DNA of 64,000 nt, taken from positions 123,935 to 187,934 of the forward strand of contig NZ_BCQE01000005.1 of NCBI RefSeq assembly GCF_001544275.1, read 5' to 3'. This DNA is from Enterococcus gallinarum NBRC 100675 (GTDB lineage Bacteria; Bacillota; Bacilli; Lactobacillales; Enterococcaceae). How positions within the stretch are numbered: the first letter of the stretch is position 1; each line of letters begins with the position of its first letter. Of the stretch, positions 37,067 through 46,713 are shown piece by piece. The notes under the pieces were generated by a model, which was not told the DNA's origin, did not search any database, and saw only the letters and a list, made by a program, of their open reading frames with translations. A program made the position numbers and the translations under genes.

Positions 37067-38533
37067 TTAAATAATTTCTGTTTTGGTTTGCGTACGCACT
37101 TTTTCAATGGTCCGCATCTTGTGATTCCAGCACTCTTGAGAGAGATCGACTGGGTATTTTTGCGGATTCAAATCTCGTTTGTACTCATCCCATAATGAAT
37201 CCAAACAATTTGTAGCATAGGCTTTGATGTGTTCAAGATCCGGCAATTGATAGACTTGCTGTCCTTCTACAAAAATGTCTTGCAGCAAAGGTCGAGCATC
37301 AAAATCTGTCACTGTTTTATTGATAAAGGTGTGAACCGGATGGAACATGAACAACTCTTTTTCTTCCTGGGGGTTTTCGTCCCAAAGAGTCACATAATCC
37401 CCTTCAGACTTGCCGTCTTTTTTACGTGTGATACGCCAGACTTGTTTCTTGCCTGGTGTAGAAACTTTTTCAGCATTACCGGATAATTTGATCGTATCGA
37501 TCATTTCGCCTTGTTCGTTTTCAATCGAAACCAGTTTATAAACGGCTCCCAATGCCGGTTGATCATAGGCGGTGATCAACTTTGTACCGACACCCCAAAC
37601 ATCGATTTTGGCTTTTTGCATTTTTAGACTTAGAATCGTGCTTTCATCCAAATCATTTGATGCGTAGATCTTAGCTTCTGTAAAGCCAGCTTCATCTAGT
37701 TGTTCTCGGACTTTTTTGGAGATATAAGCCATGTCTCCACTATCGATCCGTACTCCTAAAAAGTTGATTTGGTCCCCTAGTTCTTTTGCGACACGAATCG
37801 CATTTGGTACACCTAAGCGCAATGTATCATACGTATCGACTAAAAAGACACAGTCTTTGTGCGTCTTGGCATACGCCATAAAGGCATCATAATCATTGCC
37901 ATAGGATTGCACAAGAGAATGAGCATGCGTCCCGCTTGCAGGGATGCCAAAGATCTTGCCTGCTCGAACATTACTTGTGGCACCCGCACCTCCGATATAA
38001 GCCGCACGAGTTCCCCAAATCGCTGCGTCCAGTTCTTGCGCACGACGAGACCCAAATTCTAATAAGGGATCATCTCCGATCACAGACTTGATCCGAGCAG
38101 CTTTTGTTGCAATCAATGTTTGGAAATTAACCATGTTCAATAAGGCTGTTTCGATCAATTGAGCTTGTGCCAAAGGTCCTTCAACTTGAATGATCGGCTC
38201 ATTGTTGAAGACGAGATCGCCTTCTAAAGCTGAACGAACCGTGCAGGCAAATTTGAATTCTTTCAGATAATCCAAGAAAGCCTCCGGATATCCGCCGATT
38301 TCTCTTAAATAATCGATATCTGAATCTGAAAAGGTCAAATTGTTCAAATAATCGACTAAGCGTTCTAACCCTGCAAAGATAGCATAGCCATTCTCAAAGG
38401 GCATGTCACGGAAATAGCACTCGAAGACTGCATTCAAATCCGCACGTCCTAATTCCCAATAGGTTTGCATCATGTTGATCTGATAGAGATCAGTATGCAA
38501 AGTGAAACTATCATCTTTAAATAATTTTTGCAT
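37067..38533 (-). CDS. pncB: Nicotinate phosphoribosyltransferase
   Basis: 488 aa, the long Firmicutes PncB type. The N-terminus FTLHTDLYQINMMQTYWELG and the core EFGSRRAQELDAAIWGTRAAYIGGAGATSN near 155-185, followed by GTHAHSLVQSY, are diagnostic; the latter carries the autophosphorylated His. FLGVRIDSGDMAYISKKVR near 258 and VWGVGTKLITAYDQPALG near 312 complete the phosphoribosyl site. It makes nicotinate mononucleotide in NAD salvage. An extended -10 lies upstream, and nadE follows. Confidence 0.96.
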   Translation of the reverse strand: MQKLFKDDSFTLHTDLYQINMMQTYWELGRADLNAVFECYFRDMPFENGYAIFAGLERLVDYLNNLTFSDSDIDYLREIGGYPEAFLDYLKEFKFACTVRSALEGDLVFNNEPIIQVEGPLAQAQLIETALLNMVNFQTLIATKAARIKSVIGDDPLLEFGSRRAQELDAAIWGTRAAYIGGAGATSNVRAGKIFGIPASGTHAHSLVQSYGNDYDAFMAYAKTHKDCVFLVDTYDTLRLGVPNAIRVAKELGDQINFLGVRIDSGDMAYISKKVREQLDEAGFTEAKIYASNDLDESTILSLKMQKAKIDVWGVGTKLITAYDQPALGAVYKLVSIENEQGEMIDTIKLSGNAEKVSTPGKKQVWRITRKKDGKSEGDYVTLWDENPQEEKELFMFHPVHTFINKTVTDFDARPLLQDIFVEGQQVYQLPDLEHIKAYATNCLDSLWDEYKRDLNPQKYPVDLSQECWNHKMRTIEKVRTQTKTEII

Positions 38534-38563
38534 CGTTTTGCTCCCTCATACTTACTTCTCCCT

Positions 38564-38572
38564 ATTATAGCA
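38564..38572 (-). promoter_or_regulatory. Extended -10 promoter of pncB-nadE
   Basis: Minus-strand TGCTATAAT is a perfect extended -10, about 31 bases upstream of the pncB ATG. The upstream sequence is T-rich without a clear -35. Confidence 0.5.
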
Positions 38573-38611
38573 AAAAAATAAAAAAAGAAAGTATTTCTTG
38601 TTTTTTTCCTC

Positions 38612-38726
38612 AAAAAAAGTCTGTGCCATAAGTTAGAAAAAGACCGAAAAACTTCATGATACGATGGGGTATTCCACCAGTTTCACTCGAATCATTGGGT
38701 CTTGCTTCAACTTATAACACAGGCTG
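38612..38726 (-). terminator. Long hairpin after the DUF1827 gene
   Basis: AAAAAGTCTGTGCCATAAGTTAGAAAAAGACC pairs along much of its length with GGGTCTTGCTTCAACTTATAACACAGGCT (a few mismatches). On the minus strand it ends in seven T, suiting termination of the DUF1827/HAD operon. Confidence 0.75.
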
Positions 38727-38733
38727 CTAATGG

Positions 38734-39084
38734 TTAATCAACTGCTAATTGAACTAGGATGATATCTTTGCGAGGTTTCGCAAACTTGACTCCCGCTGCT
38801 TCCATCTTTTTACGGATATTAACATCTACAGTGACATCCTTGCGGTCAACTTTTAGTAAGCGATGAATCGCTGTATCCACTTCTCCGCGGCTGATCTTCT
38901 TTTTATTGTTGATCAAAACCAGTGTGATCTTGTCAAAAGTATCCACATACATGATCTGGGTTCGATCAAGAGAATAAAGTTTGTAGTATTTAATCGCGAC
39001 TTTATCAAAAATAAATTTTGAGATGACCGGATAAAATGTCTCCAAATTCAAATTTTGGTTGACTGGTGTTTCAATCAATTTCAT
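38734..39084 (-). CDS. DUF1827 family protein
   Basis: 116 aa. The start MKLIETPVNQN is preferred to an ATG nine bases upstream because GAGAGG is then correctly spaced. The sequence has YYKLYSLDRTQIMYVDTFDKITLVL and a basic C-terminal half (KKKISRGEVDTAIHRLLKV, then KFAKPRKDIILVQL). It is cytoplasmic and matches DUF1827, a Lactobacillales family with no assigned function. It overlaps the upstream HAD gene by 14 bases, so translation is coupled. Confidence 0.8.
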   Translation of the reverse strand: MKLIETPVNQNLNLETFYPVISKFIFDKVAIKYYKLYSLDRTQIMYVDTFDKITLVLINNKKKISRGEVDTAIHRLLKVDRKDVTVDVNIRKKMEAAGVKFAKPRKDIILVQLAVD

Positions 39085-39949
39085 ATACAACATCCTCTCG
39101 TATTAGTTCATCCATGATAAATTGGCCGACTCCGCCGTCAGCTGCACTAGGAATCATACGATCGCAAACGTTACGGATCGATTCACTCGCATTGGCTACT
39201 GCAACAGAGACATCTACCACTTCAAACATGGCTAAGTCATTCTCACCATCCCCGATCCCAAAACTCTTTGCATGAGGGAAAGCCTGCATAAAATTCGTGA
39301 TCGCGGCTCCTTTTGTTGCTAAGGGATCAACGACTTCCAATGTCTGAACAAATGACTGAAACGCACTGACTGGTTCAGTCTGCAGCAATAGACGCAACTG
39401 TTCGATCTTTTCATCCGATGCTTCCATCAGTTCGATCTTTAGGACATTGATCGTCGGCCGTTCCTGAATGTAGGCTAAAAGATCCGGTGCATGAATGCAG
39501 TCATGCACAAAATAGGCTTGCTTGTATTCAGCAATCATCGCCCCTCTCTCACCGAGATCTGTAACTAATTTATTGGTCAATGCGGTCAATTGTTCTTGAT
39601 AATCCGCAGGATCTTTGCAGATCACTCCTTGATCGGTGTGCAGAAAATAAAAAACATTTTCTTTCTCTAAAATAGCTGTCACCGCTTCTAAGGTAGCTAG
39701 CGGCAAACAATTGGCTAAAACAGGCGCCTGACCTTCCAACTTCAAGCCGGCGCCATTGCCAAAGATGACATCACAGGAGATTCCTTCTTCTATCATCAGT
39801 GCTTCTACCAGATCATACCCTCGACCAGTCACAAAAACAAAATGATCGCCTTGTGCTTTCAGATAGTTGATCGCTGTTTTATTGATTTCAGGGACAGGCT
39901 GACCCATTTCCTGAAATGTCCCGTCTATATCGGAAAAAACTATTTGCAT
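39071..39949 (-). CDS. Cof-type HAD-IIB family phosphatase
   Basis: 292 aa. Motif I is SDIDGTFQE (nucleophile near residue 7), motif II VTGRGYDLV near 40, then a IIB cap, and motif IV GIGDGENDLAMFEVV near 239. The DIDGTF variant, with Phe instead of Leu after Thr, is common in this subgroup. The substrate is not known. It is first in an operon with the DUF1827 gene. Confidence 0.9.
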   Translation of the reverse strand: MQIVFSDIDGTFQEMGQPVPEINKTAINYLKAQGDHFVFVTGRGYDLVEALMIEEGISCDVIFGNGAGLKLEGQAPVLANCLPLATLEAVTAILEKENVFYFLHTDQGVICKDPADYQEQLTALTNKLVTDLGERGAMIAEYKQAYFVHDCIHAPDLLAYIQERPTINVLKIELMEASDEKIEQLRLLLQTEPVSAFQSFVQTLEVVDPLATKGAAITNFMQAFPHAKSFGIGDGENDLAMFEVVDVSVAVANASESIRNVCDRMIPSAADGGVGQFIMDELIREDVVYEID

Positions 39950-40008
39950 CGAATCTTCCTTTCTTTGCTATAATTATAACATAATTTGACGAAGCAAAAA
40001 ATTTTTTG

Positions 40009-40039
40009 TTGACATTGACGTTACGTAAACCTTTATGAT
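40009..40039 (+). promoter_or_regulatory. MerR-type promoter with 19-base spacer and central palindrome
   Basis: TTGACA (40009-40014) and TATGAT (40034-40039) are separated by 19 bases, the overlong spacing typical of promoters activated by MerR-family proteins. The spacer is centred on TTACGTAA (40021-40028). It reads into the MerR-TipAS gene 22 bases downstream, implying autoactivation. Confidence 0.75.
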
Positions 40040-40061
40040 GAGAGCATAAGGAGGGAGAAAT

Positions 40062-40823
40062 TTGGAATATAGTATAACAGCACTGGCTAAAATTTCTGGC
40101 GTCAGCAGCCGTACATTGCGCTACTATGATCAAATCGGATTATTAAAACCACAAAGGATCAATTCAGCCGGCTATCGTATTTATGGGGGACAGCAAGTGG
40201 ATCGTCTGCAACAGATTTTGTACTTTAAATCCTTTGGCCTCCCTCTAGAAGAAATCCGTCATTTGCTAGATGATCCCAAACAAGATGTTCAAACACTGTT
40301 GGTTGCTCATTACAACCGATTGTCTCAGGAACGAGCAGCGCTTGATCGCTTATTGACAACATTAGCCCAAACAATCAATTATTATGAAGGAGAACAGACT
40401 ATGTCAGATAAAGAAAAATTCACTTATTTTAAACAACAACAACTCGCAGCCAATGAAGAAACCTATGGCGAAGAGATCCGTGCCGCTTATGGGGAAGAAG
40501 TCGTTGAACAAAGCAATCAAAAATGGCAGAACATGTCATTTGAAACCTACCAAGAATTGGAACAAACCGAAAACGAACTAATTCAAACATTGAAACAAGT
40601 GGTACAAGAGCCATTTGACGTGACTTCTTCTTTGGCAAAAACAGCCTTCCAGTTGCACAAAAAATGGCTGCAGCTTGCAGCGCCATTTTATTCTGCCGAT
40701 TATCATCGCAGTTTAGGTGAAATGTACATTCATGATGCACGTTTTACTGACTATTACGATCAAAAAGCAGGCCAAGGCGCAGCCAGCTGTTTACAGGCAG
40801 TCATCGCTCATTACGCAGATTAA
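40062..40823 (+). CDS. MerR family regulator with TipAS effector domain
   Basis: 253 aa from a TTG start after AAGGAGGGAG. Residues 1-70 form the MerR winged helix (YSITALAKISGVSSRTLRYYDQIGLLKPQRI). A coiled dimer helix follows to about 110. Residues about 125-253 are a TipAS-like globin-fold domain (EEIRAAYGEEVVEQSNQKW, YIHDARFTDYYDQKAGQGAASCLQ) that in TipA binds thiopeptide antibiotics. A drug- or metabolite-responsive activator is likely; the ligand and any target besides itself are unknown. Confidence 0.9.
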   Translation: MEYSITALAKISGVSSRTLRYYDQIGLLKPQRINSAGYRIYGGQQVDRLQQILYFKSFGLPLEEIRHLLDDPKQDVQTLLVAHYNRLSQERAALDRLLTTLAQTINYYEGEQTMSDKEKFTYFKQQQLAANEETYGEEIRAAYGEEVVEQSNQKWQNMSFETYQELEQTENELIQTLKQVVQEPFDVTSSLAKTAFQLHKKWLQLAAPFYSADYHRSLGEMYIHDARFTDYYDQKAGQGAASCLQAVIAHYAD

Positions 40824-40831
40824 TGACCAAT

Positions 40832-40869
40832 AAAAAGGACTTGAGCCGCATTATGTGTGCTCAAGTCCT
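40832..40869 (-). terminator. Terminator overlapping the end of the LacI-family gene
   Basis: AGGACTTGAGC and GCTCAAGTCCT pair perfectly (11 bp). On the minus strand the LacI stop codon is in the loop and TTTTTA follows the stem. It also lies after the MerR gene on the plus strand. Confidence 0.88.
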
Positions 40870-41786
40870 CTTCGTTTGATAAACGTATAAGGAATCCGGA
40901 TGGACCCTTGTTCTTCCTGGATTGCTAACTTCAACGCCATTTCTCCACATTCATGCAAATGATAGTCGATGGTTGACAATTGAAGAACTTCACTAATAAA
41001 TAAATTGTCTCTGCCAATAAGTAGTCGTTCGGAGGAAGAAGCCAATTTGATACCAGCAGCTACCTGATCCCCATTGGTAAAAATCGCTTGGACATTTTTA
41101 TCAGCAAAGAAAGCGGCTGCCTCTCGCCCATCTTCTTCCGTCAAACAATCCCAAAAAATCAATTCTTCGGTAAAAGCTGGGAAATATTCCTGACACAAAC
41201 GAACTGTGATCTTCGAATTGCTGCTCAGCTTACGACTTCTTCCAAGTGTAATTCCAATACGCTCGATACCATTTTCTTTCAAATAAGCAAACACTTCCCG
41301 AATGGATTGCTCACGATCGATATAGGTGCAACCATCTTGGACAGAGTCGATCTTTTCACAAAAAACGATACGACCATAAGCACGATAGGGCAATAGTTTT
41401 TCGAGCGGATTTGCTCTCGATGTGATAATCAGAGCATCAAACCCTTTTGCCGCAAATTCCTGCAGGTACTTTTCTTCCATTTCTGGTTCATAGCGGGTAG
41501 GCAACAAAGTCACCTTATACCCACGGGAAAAAGCACTTGCAGTAATCCCGCTTAGAAGGATATCAAAATACGGATGATTGACAAATGGGAGAATCACTCC
41601 GATGTTCTTCGTTTTTCCCGAGCTTAGTACACGTGCAGTATGATTCGGGATATAGTTGACTTGTTCCATTACCCGCAAAATCTCCTGACGCTTCTGCTCA
41701 TCCACATAAGGATTATTATTGATGACTCGTGAAATCGTTGAGACCGAATAACCGGTCAACTTAGCAATATCCCGAATGTTCGCCAT
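40851..41786 (-). CDS. LacI family transcriptional regulator
   Basis: 311 aa. The ATG is set by AAGGAG seven bases upstream. The HTH is ANIRDIAKLTGYSVSTISRVINNNPYV at residues 2-29, with a hinge helix near 50-58 (TARVLSSGKT). The periplasmic-binding-protein-like core starts IGVILPFVNHPYFDILLSGI and includes AIFTNGDQVAAGI near 225. The effector is not apparent, as no sugar gene is adjacent. The 92-aa gene just upstream on the same strand is separated by only ten bases and probably shares its transcript. Confidence 0.92.
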   Translation of the reverse strand: MANIRDIAKLTGYSVSTISRVINNNPYVDEQKRQEILRVMEQVNYIPNHTARVLSSGKTKNIGVILPFVNHPYFDILLSGITASAFSRGYKVTLLPTRYEPEMEEKYLQEFAAKGFDALIITSRANPLEKLLPYRAYGRIVFCEKIDSVQDGCTYIDREQSIREVFAYLKENGIERIGITLGRSRKLSSNSKITVRLCQEYFPAFTEELIFWDCLTEEDGREAAAFFADKNVQAIFTNGDQVAAGIKLASSSERLLIGRDNLFISEVLQLSTIDYHLHECGEMALKLAIQEEQGSIRIPYTFIKRRGLEHT

Positions 41787-41796
41787 GCGCTTCTCC

Positions 41797-42075
41797 TTAG
41801 ACAAATAATTGTTCTTTCATATAGTCTATCACACTTGCCCCACATTCATAAAATTGGTAATAATCATTCTGATGAATGAAACTGATTCGTTGCGCACCAA
41901 AATATTCATCCTGTACCAGGTGTCCAATTTCTGCAAGCGGTATTTGTGCGACCTTTTCCCTAAAAAATCCCTTGGGCTTTGTGAGAATCAAGTTCATCCC
42001 ATCAAATTCAAGTGCAACATAGCAGCGTTGTATTCCATTGTTTCCCTTTACTTCCATATAAGTGTGCATCTTCAT
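41797..42075 (-). CDS. Conserved-looking small protein, unknown function
   Basis: 92 aa (90 if the second ATG, better spaced from AAAGGGG, is used). The sequence alternates beta-strand-like segments (RCYVALEFDGMNLILTKP, VAQIPLAEIGHLVQ, RISFIHQNDYYQFYE), suggesting a small beta barrel such as a PH-like domain, with a final helix. This is a fold guess only. It is upstream of and probably cotranscribed with the LacI-type regulator and divergent from a small XRE protein. Confidence 0.62.
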   Translation of the reverse strand: MKMHTYMEVKGNNGIQRCYVALEFDGMNLILTKPKGFFREKVAQIPLAEIGHLVQDEYFGAQRISFIHQNDYYQFYECGASVIDYMKEQLFV

Positions 42076-42256
42076 ACGCCCCTTTCATGAATAGAATAAT
42101 CTATGAAACGCGTACCAGAGCAAGCACTTTGTTTTCTTTTTTTCTCCTTGTTTATTTCTGAGGTTGTGAATCATTTCGCTTATTTCTAGAATGTTGTTAC
42201 AATAGAAATGGAGAAAGAAGTCATCAATCATTTTTCCATTCGAGGAGGAACGCAAA

Positions 42257-42508
42257 TTGACATTAGAAGAAGCTTTTTTATTGGATACATTGCGTTGCCG
42301 ATTCAAATTTTTGCGAGAAGGGCAAGCATTGACGCAAAAAGAGGTATCGCAGCAAATCGATGTATCGTTGGAAGACTATTTGGATTACGAAGCTGGTGAT
42401 CGTCTACCAGACGTTATGACGATTTTGCATCTTGCTGCCTTTTATGATGTCTCAGTAGATTACATTTTAGGCCAAACAGAAATTATGCAGCGCTATCCGC
42501 TGTCTTGA
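42257..42508 (+). CDS. Small XRE-family helix-turn-helix protein
   Basis: 83 aa from TTG, eight bases after a perfect GAGGAGG. Residues 12-67 are a Cro/CI-type helix-turn-helix (LRCRFKFLREGQALTQKEVS, then LEDYLDYEAGDRLPDVMTI, DVSVDYILGQTE). There is no effector domain, so it is a minimal DNA-binding regulator. It is divergent from the 92-aa/LacI pair, with about 180 bases between them. Targets are unknown. Confidence 0.8.
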   Translation: MTLEEAFLLDTLRCRFKFLREGQALTQKEVSQQIDVSLEDYLDYEAGDRLPDVMTILHLAAFYDVSVDYILGQTEIMQRYPLS

Positions 42509-42865
42509 TAAAAAAGTGCTACATGAAACTGCTCCTTGCTAGTTAGAATAAAAATCAAGCTAGTAAGGCGCACGTTCATTTTGAGTAAAAGGACTACTTT
42601 TTAAGCAAAAATACCCACTCTTGTAGGAAGAGTGGGTGTCTCAAAAAGAGAATGAAAATGAAATAGATTTGATAGATTGATCATAAACTTCTTCACTGAA
42701 TCATTCAACATGAAGTTAATTCCTATTTGGTGTAAAAATATGGAGTATCTCTTTTGAGCTATGTTAGCAGTGAATACCAAAATGATTAAGAATTCAATAT
42801 ACCAATGAGCAAGCAATGGATCATTGGTATTGGCTCCTTTCTATCATAGAAATAGAAGCATAAAG
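42509..42865. other. Intergenic region with two orphan hairpins
   Basis: No credible gene is seen. A perfect 10-bp hairpin ACCCACTCTT-GTAGG-AAGAGTGGGT is at 42613-42637 (terminator-like toward the minus strand). A second stem, CAATATACCAATGA with TCATTGGTATTG, is at 42795-42832. Confidence 0.6.
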
Positions 42866-42895
42866 AAAAGAACCCCTTCGCTAAGGGGTTCTTTT
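42866..42895 (-). terminator. Terminator of groES-groEL
   Basis: AAAAGAACCCCTT-CGCT-AAGGGGTTCTTTT is a perfect 13-bp stem with a four-base loop immediately after the groEL stop. Confidence 0.93.
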
Positions 42896-42902
42896 AGTAT
42901 AA

Positions 42903-44534
<1,632 letters not shown>

Positions 44535-44559
44535 TCATTCACCTCAACTAAATTATTTT

Positions 44560-44844
44560 TTATTCAACTACTGCAATAATGTCTTTTGCAGCAACGATCA
44601 AATATTCGTTACCTTCAAATTTCACTTCTGTGCCAGCGTATTTTTCGAACATAACTTGTTCGCCCACGTTGACAGCAACAGGAGCTTTTTCACCGTTTTC
44701 TAGCGTGCGTCCTTCACCGACTGCAATGACGGTTCCTGTTTGAGGTTTTTCTTTGGCTGCTGAAGCAAGCACGATCCCTCCCACAGTTTTTTCTTCTTCT
44801 TTTGCGACTTCGATAATCACGCGATCACCTAATGGTCTTAACAC
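44560..44844 (-). CDS. groES: Co-chaperonin GroES
   Basis: 94 aa from GTG, seven bases after GGAGGG; an in-frame ATG five codons upstream overlaps that ribosome site. [25 protein letters not shown] carries the mobile loop that contacts GroEL, and [12 protein letters not shown] and [17 protein letters not shown] complete the roof and barrel. It caps the GroEL chamber. Confidence 0.97.
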   Translation of the reverse strand: MLRPLGDRVIIEVAKEEEKTVGGIVLASAAKEKPQTGTVIAVGEGRTLENGEKAPVAVNVGEQVMFEKYAGTEVKFEGNEYLIVAAKDIIAVVE

Positions 44845-44880
44845 GATAAATCCCTCCAATTGTATTTGATAGATTTTCTA

Positions 44881-44907
44881 TTAGCACTCTCACACATAGA
44901 GTGCTAA
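44881..44907. promoter_or_regulatory. CIRCE element (HrcA operator) of groESL
   Basis: TTAGCACTC and GAGTGCTAA are separated by exactly nine bases: a perfect match to the CIRCE consensus bound by the heat-shock repressor HrcA. It sits between the groESL promoter and groES. hrcA is not in the window. Confidence 0.98.
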
Positions 44908-44919
44908 CTCACAAAATTA

Positions 44920-44948
44920 ATATTACTCATTTTCTGTTTTTTTTGCAA
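44920..44948 (-). promoter_or_regulatory. Promoter of groES-groEL
   Basis: Minus-strand TTGCAA (44948-44943), a 17-base spacer and TAATAT (44925-44920) place the transcript start at the edge of CIRCE, as expected for HrcA repression. Confidence 0.8.
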
Positions 44949-45064
44949 GCCTTTTGATTAAATTTATTTTGGCTTTTTCTTTTTATCGATCCATACTGCA
45001 AAAACCTAGGGAAAAATTTTGTTTCTAATGAGTCAGTAGTCTATAATAGAAAAAAAGGAGTGTG

Positions 45065-45721
45065 ATGATTTCACTTATGTCTCTAAAAAAATACGCACTA
45101 TCGACGATTTTGATTTATGGGGTCGCATTTTTTATTCCTGTCGCTTTTATATCTAGTGGTGCCACGATCCCTGCAACGACTGTTTCGTATATCGTCGGCG
45201 CAATCTTGATGATTTTTCTTTATTTCAAACAAAATGAACCCTTATCGTTTGAACGTAAGGAGCCAAAAGTATCGGCTATTATTATTTATGGTCTAACAGG
45301 AATCATTGCTGCCATTCTTTTGCAAAACTTCGCTGTCTTTATTGAGTCGCTATTTGGCGAAGTAGCGGCATCGGAAAATACAGAAAATATTATCTCTATT
45401 ATTCTGCAAAATCCGATTTTTGCCCTTGCCGCTATGGTCGGCGGGCCTATCATGGAAGAATTTGTATTTCGCCGTGCCCTTGTGGGAATCGTTGCGAAAT
45501 ATTCAAATATCTGGGTTGGTGTCATTGTCAGCGCTGTTGCCTTTGCCTTTGCCCACAGCGACAATCATCTATTGGTGTATATTCTATTGGGTCTCTTTTT
45601 CTCTGGACTCTACGCGTTGACAGGGCGTATCTGGACATCCATGATTACCCACGTGGGAATGAATACACTAGTTATTATCATTCAACTATTGGTTCATGCC
45701 GGCTATATCAATGTGCCCTAA
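45065..45721 (+). CDS. CPBP family intramembrane glutamic endopeptidase (CAAX protease type)
   Basis: 218 aa with about six to seven membrane helices. The catalytic motifs are PIMEEFVFRRALVG (paired Glu and Arg, near 123-136), FAFAHSDNHLL (His near 163) and MITHVGMNTLV near 200. AAAGGAG supports an ATG at 45065, with a GTG three bases earlier as alternative. In Bacillus subtilis the similar ydiL gene lies beside groESL, and here too the gene is divergent from groES. CPBP members act in prenyl-protein processing or bacteriocin immunity; this one's substrate is unknown. Confidence 0.9.
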   Translation: MISLMSLKKYALSTILIYGVAFFIPVAFISSGATIPATTVSYIVGAILMIFLYFKQNEPLSFERKEPKVSAIIIYGLTGIIAAILLQNFAVFIESLFGEVAASENTENIISIILQNPIFALAAMVGGPIMEEFVFRRALVGIVAKYSNIWVGVIVSAVAFAFAHSDNHLLVYILLGLFFSGLYALTGRIWTSMITHVGMNTLVIIIQLLVHAGYINVP

Positions 45722-45732
45722 GCACTAAAAAC

Positions 45733-45770
45733 AAAAAAACGATGTTGAAAAATTTCAACATCGTTTTTTT
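45733..45770 (+). terminator. Terminator after the CPBP protease gene
   Basis: AAAAAAACGATGTTGAAA pairs perfectly with TTTCAACATCGTTTTTTT, an 18-bp stem with a two-base loop and flanking A and T runs; works in both directions. Confidence 0.93.
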
Positions 45771-45853
45771 ATAAGATAAATTTCTAGCTTTGTAAAAACT
45801 GTCTGCATTCAATCGCTATTGCTTTTCTACAAAAACTTGCTAGCCAATCATCC

Positions 45854-46660
45854 TCAAATACTGAATAATTCGGTCGCTTTATCTGGATCAGTGTCATAAA
45901 CCTCAAAGGCTTCACCGACACCTAAGTCGTGTTCTTTCATCGTATTGACCATGGTTAGATGGGCCAATTCTTTTAGATTGTTTTCTTTACTCAAATGCCC
46001 TAAATAGACGCGCTTCGTATTATCCGTCAATATGTCTGCCATGACTAATGCCCCATCTTCATTGGAGAGGTGCCCACGATCCCCGAGAATACGCTGCTTG
46101 AGGCTCCATGGATATGGACCCATCCGCAACATTTCTAAATCATGGTTGCTTTCGACCAGATACGCATCGGCTCCTTTGATAATCCCCCGGACATGATCAC
46201 TGCAGTAACCAGTATCAGTCAACATCACAAAAGATTTGCCATCTTTATGGAACCGATAGAACTGCGGTGCTGCCGCATCATGGGAAACGCCAAAACTTTC
46301 GATGTCCATATCTCCCATCGTCAAAACTTTTCCCATCTCAAAAACATGTTTTTGTTCAACCGCAATATTGCCTACCATATTGTCCATCGCCTGCCATGTT
46401 TTCGTGTTGGCGTAGACATCCAACTTGTATTTGCGAGCCAAGACCCCTACGCCGTGGATATGGTCACGATGCTCATGCGTGACTAAAATAGCATCCAGAT
46501 CCTCTGGCTTGCGTCCAACTTCATCCAATAATGAAGTGATCTTTTTGCCGCTCAGTCCTGCGTCCACCAGGATTCGTTTTTTATTGCTCTCGATATATAA
46601 CGAATTTCCTGAACTTCCGCTAGCTAAAATGCTTACTTGAAAGGCACTTTCCTTCATCAT
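45854..46660 (-). CDS. walJ: WalJ (YycJ/VicX) metallo-beta-lactamase-fold hydrolase
   Basis: 268 aa from the ATG nine bases after GAGGAAG. VSILASGSSGNSLYIESNKKRILVDAGLSGK is the typical WalJ start. The metal motif THEHRDHIHGVG near residues 64-75, FGVSHDAAAP near 130, LTDTGYCSD near 153 and LGHLSKENN near 220 complete the MBL site. YycJ has been described as a DNA exonuclease tied to mismatch repair in Bacillus anthracis. It is the last gene of the walRKHIJ operon. Confidence 0.94.
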   Translation of the reverse strand: MMKESAFQVSILASGSSGNSLYIESNKKRILVDAGLSGKKITSLLDEVGRKPEDLDAILVTHEHRDHIHGVGVLARKYKLDVYANTKTWQAMDNMVGNIAVEQKHVFEMGKVLTMGDMDIESFGVSHDAAAPQFYRFHKDGKSFVMLTDTGYCSDHVRGIIKGADAYLVESNHDLEMLRMGPYPWSLKQRILGDRGHLSNEDGALVMADILTDNTKRVYLGHLSKENNLKELAHLTMVNTMKEHDLGVGEAFEVYDTDPDKATELFSI

Positions 46661-46713
46661 TGTTTCTGTCTTCCTCTCTCTTACTTTCAACGAGTTCCAT
46701 TATACCTATTTTT

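Noticed and set aside
42601..42816. Minus-strand 71-codon frame as a transposase remnant
   Set aside because: Its end coincides with the hairpin, and no transposase motif or terminal repeat could be recognised.
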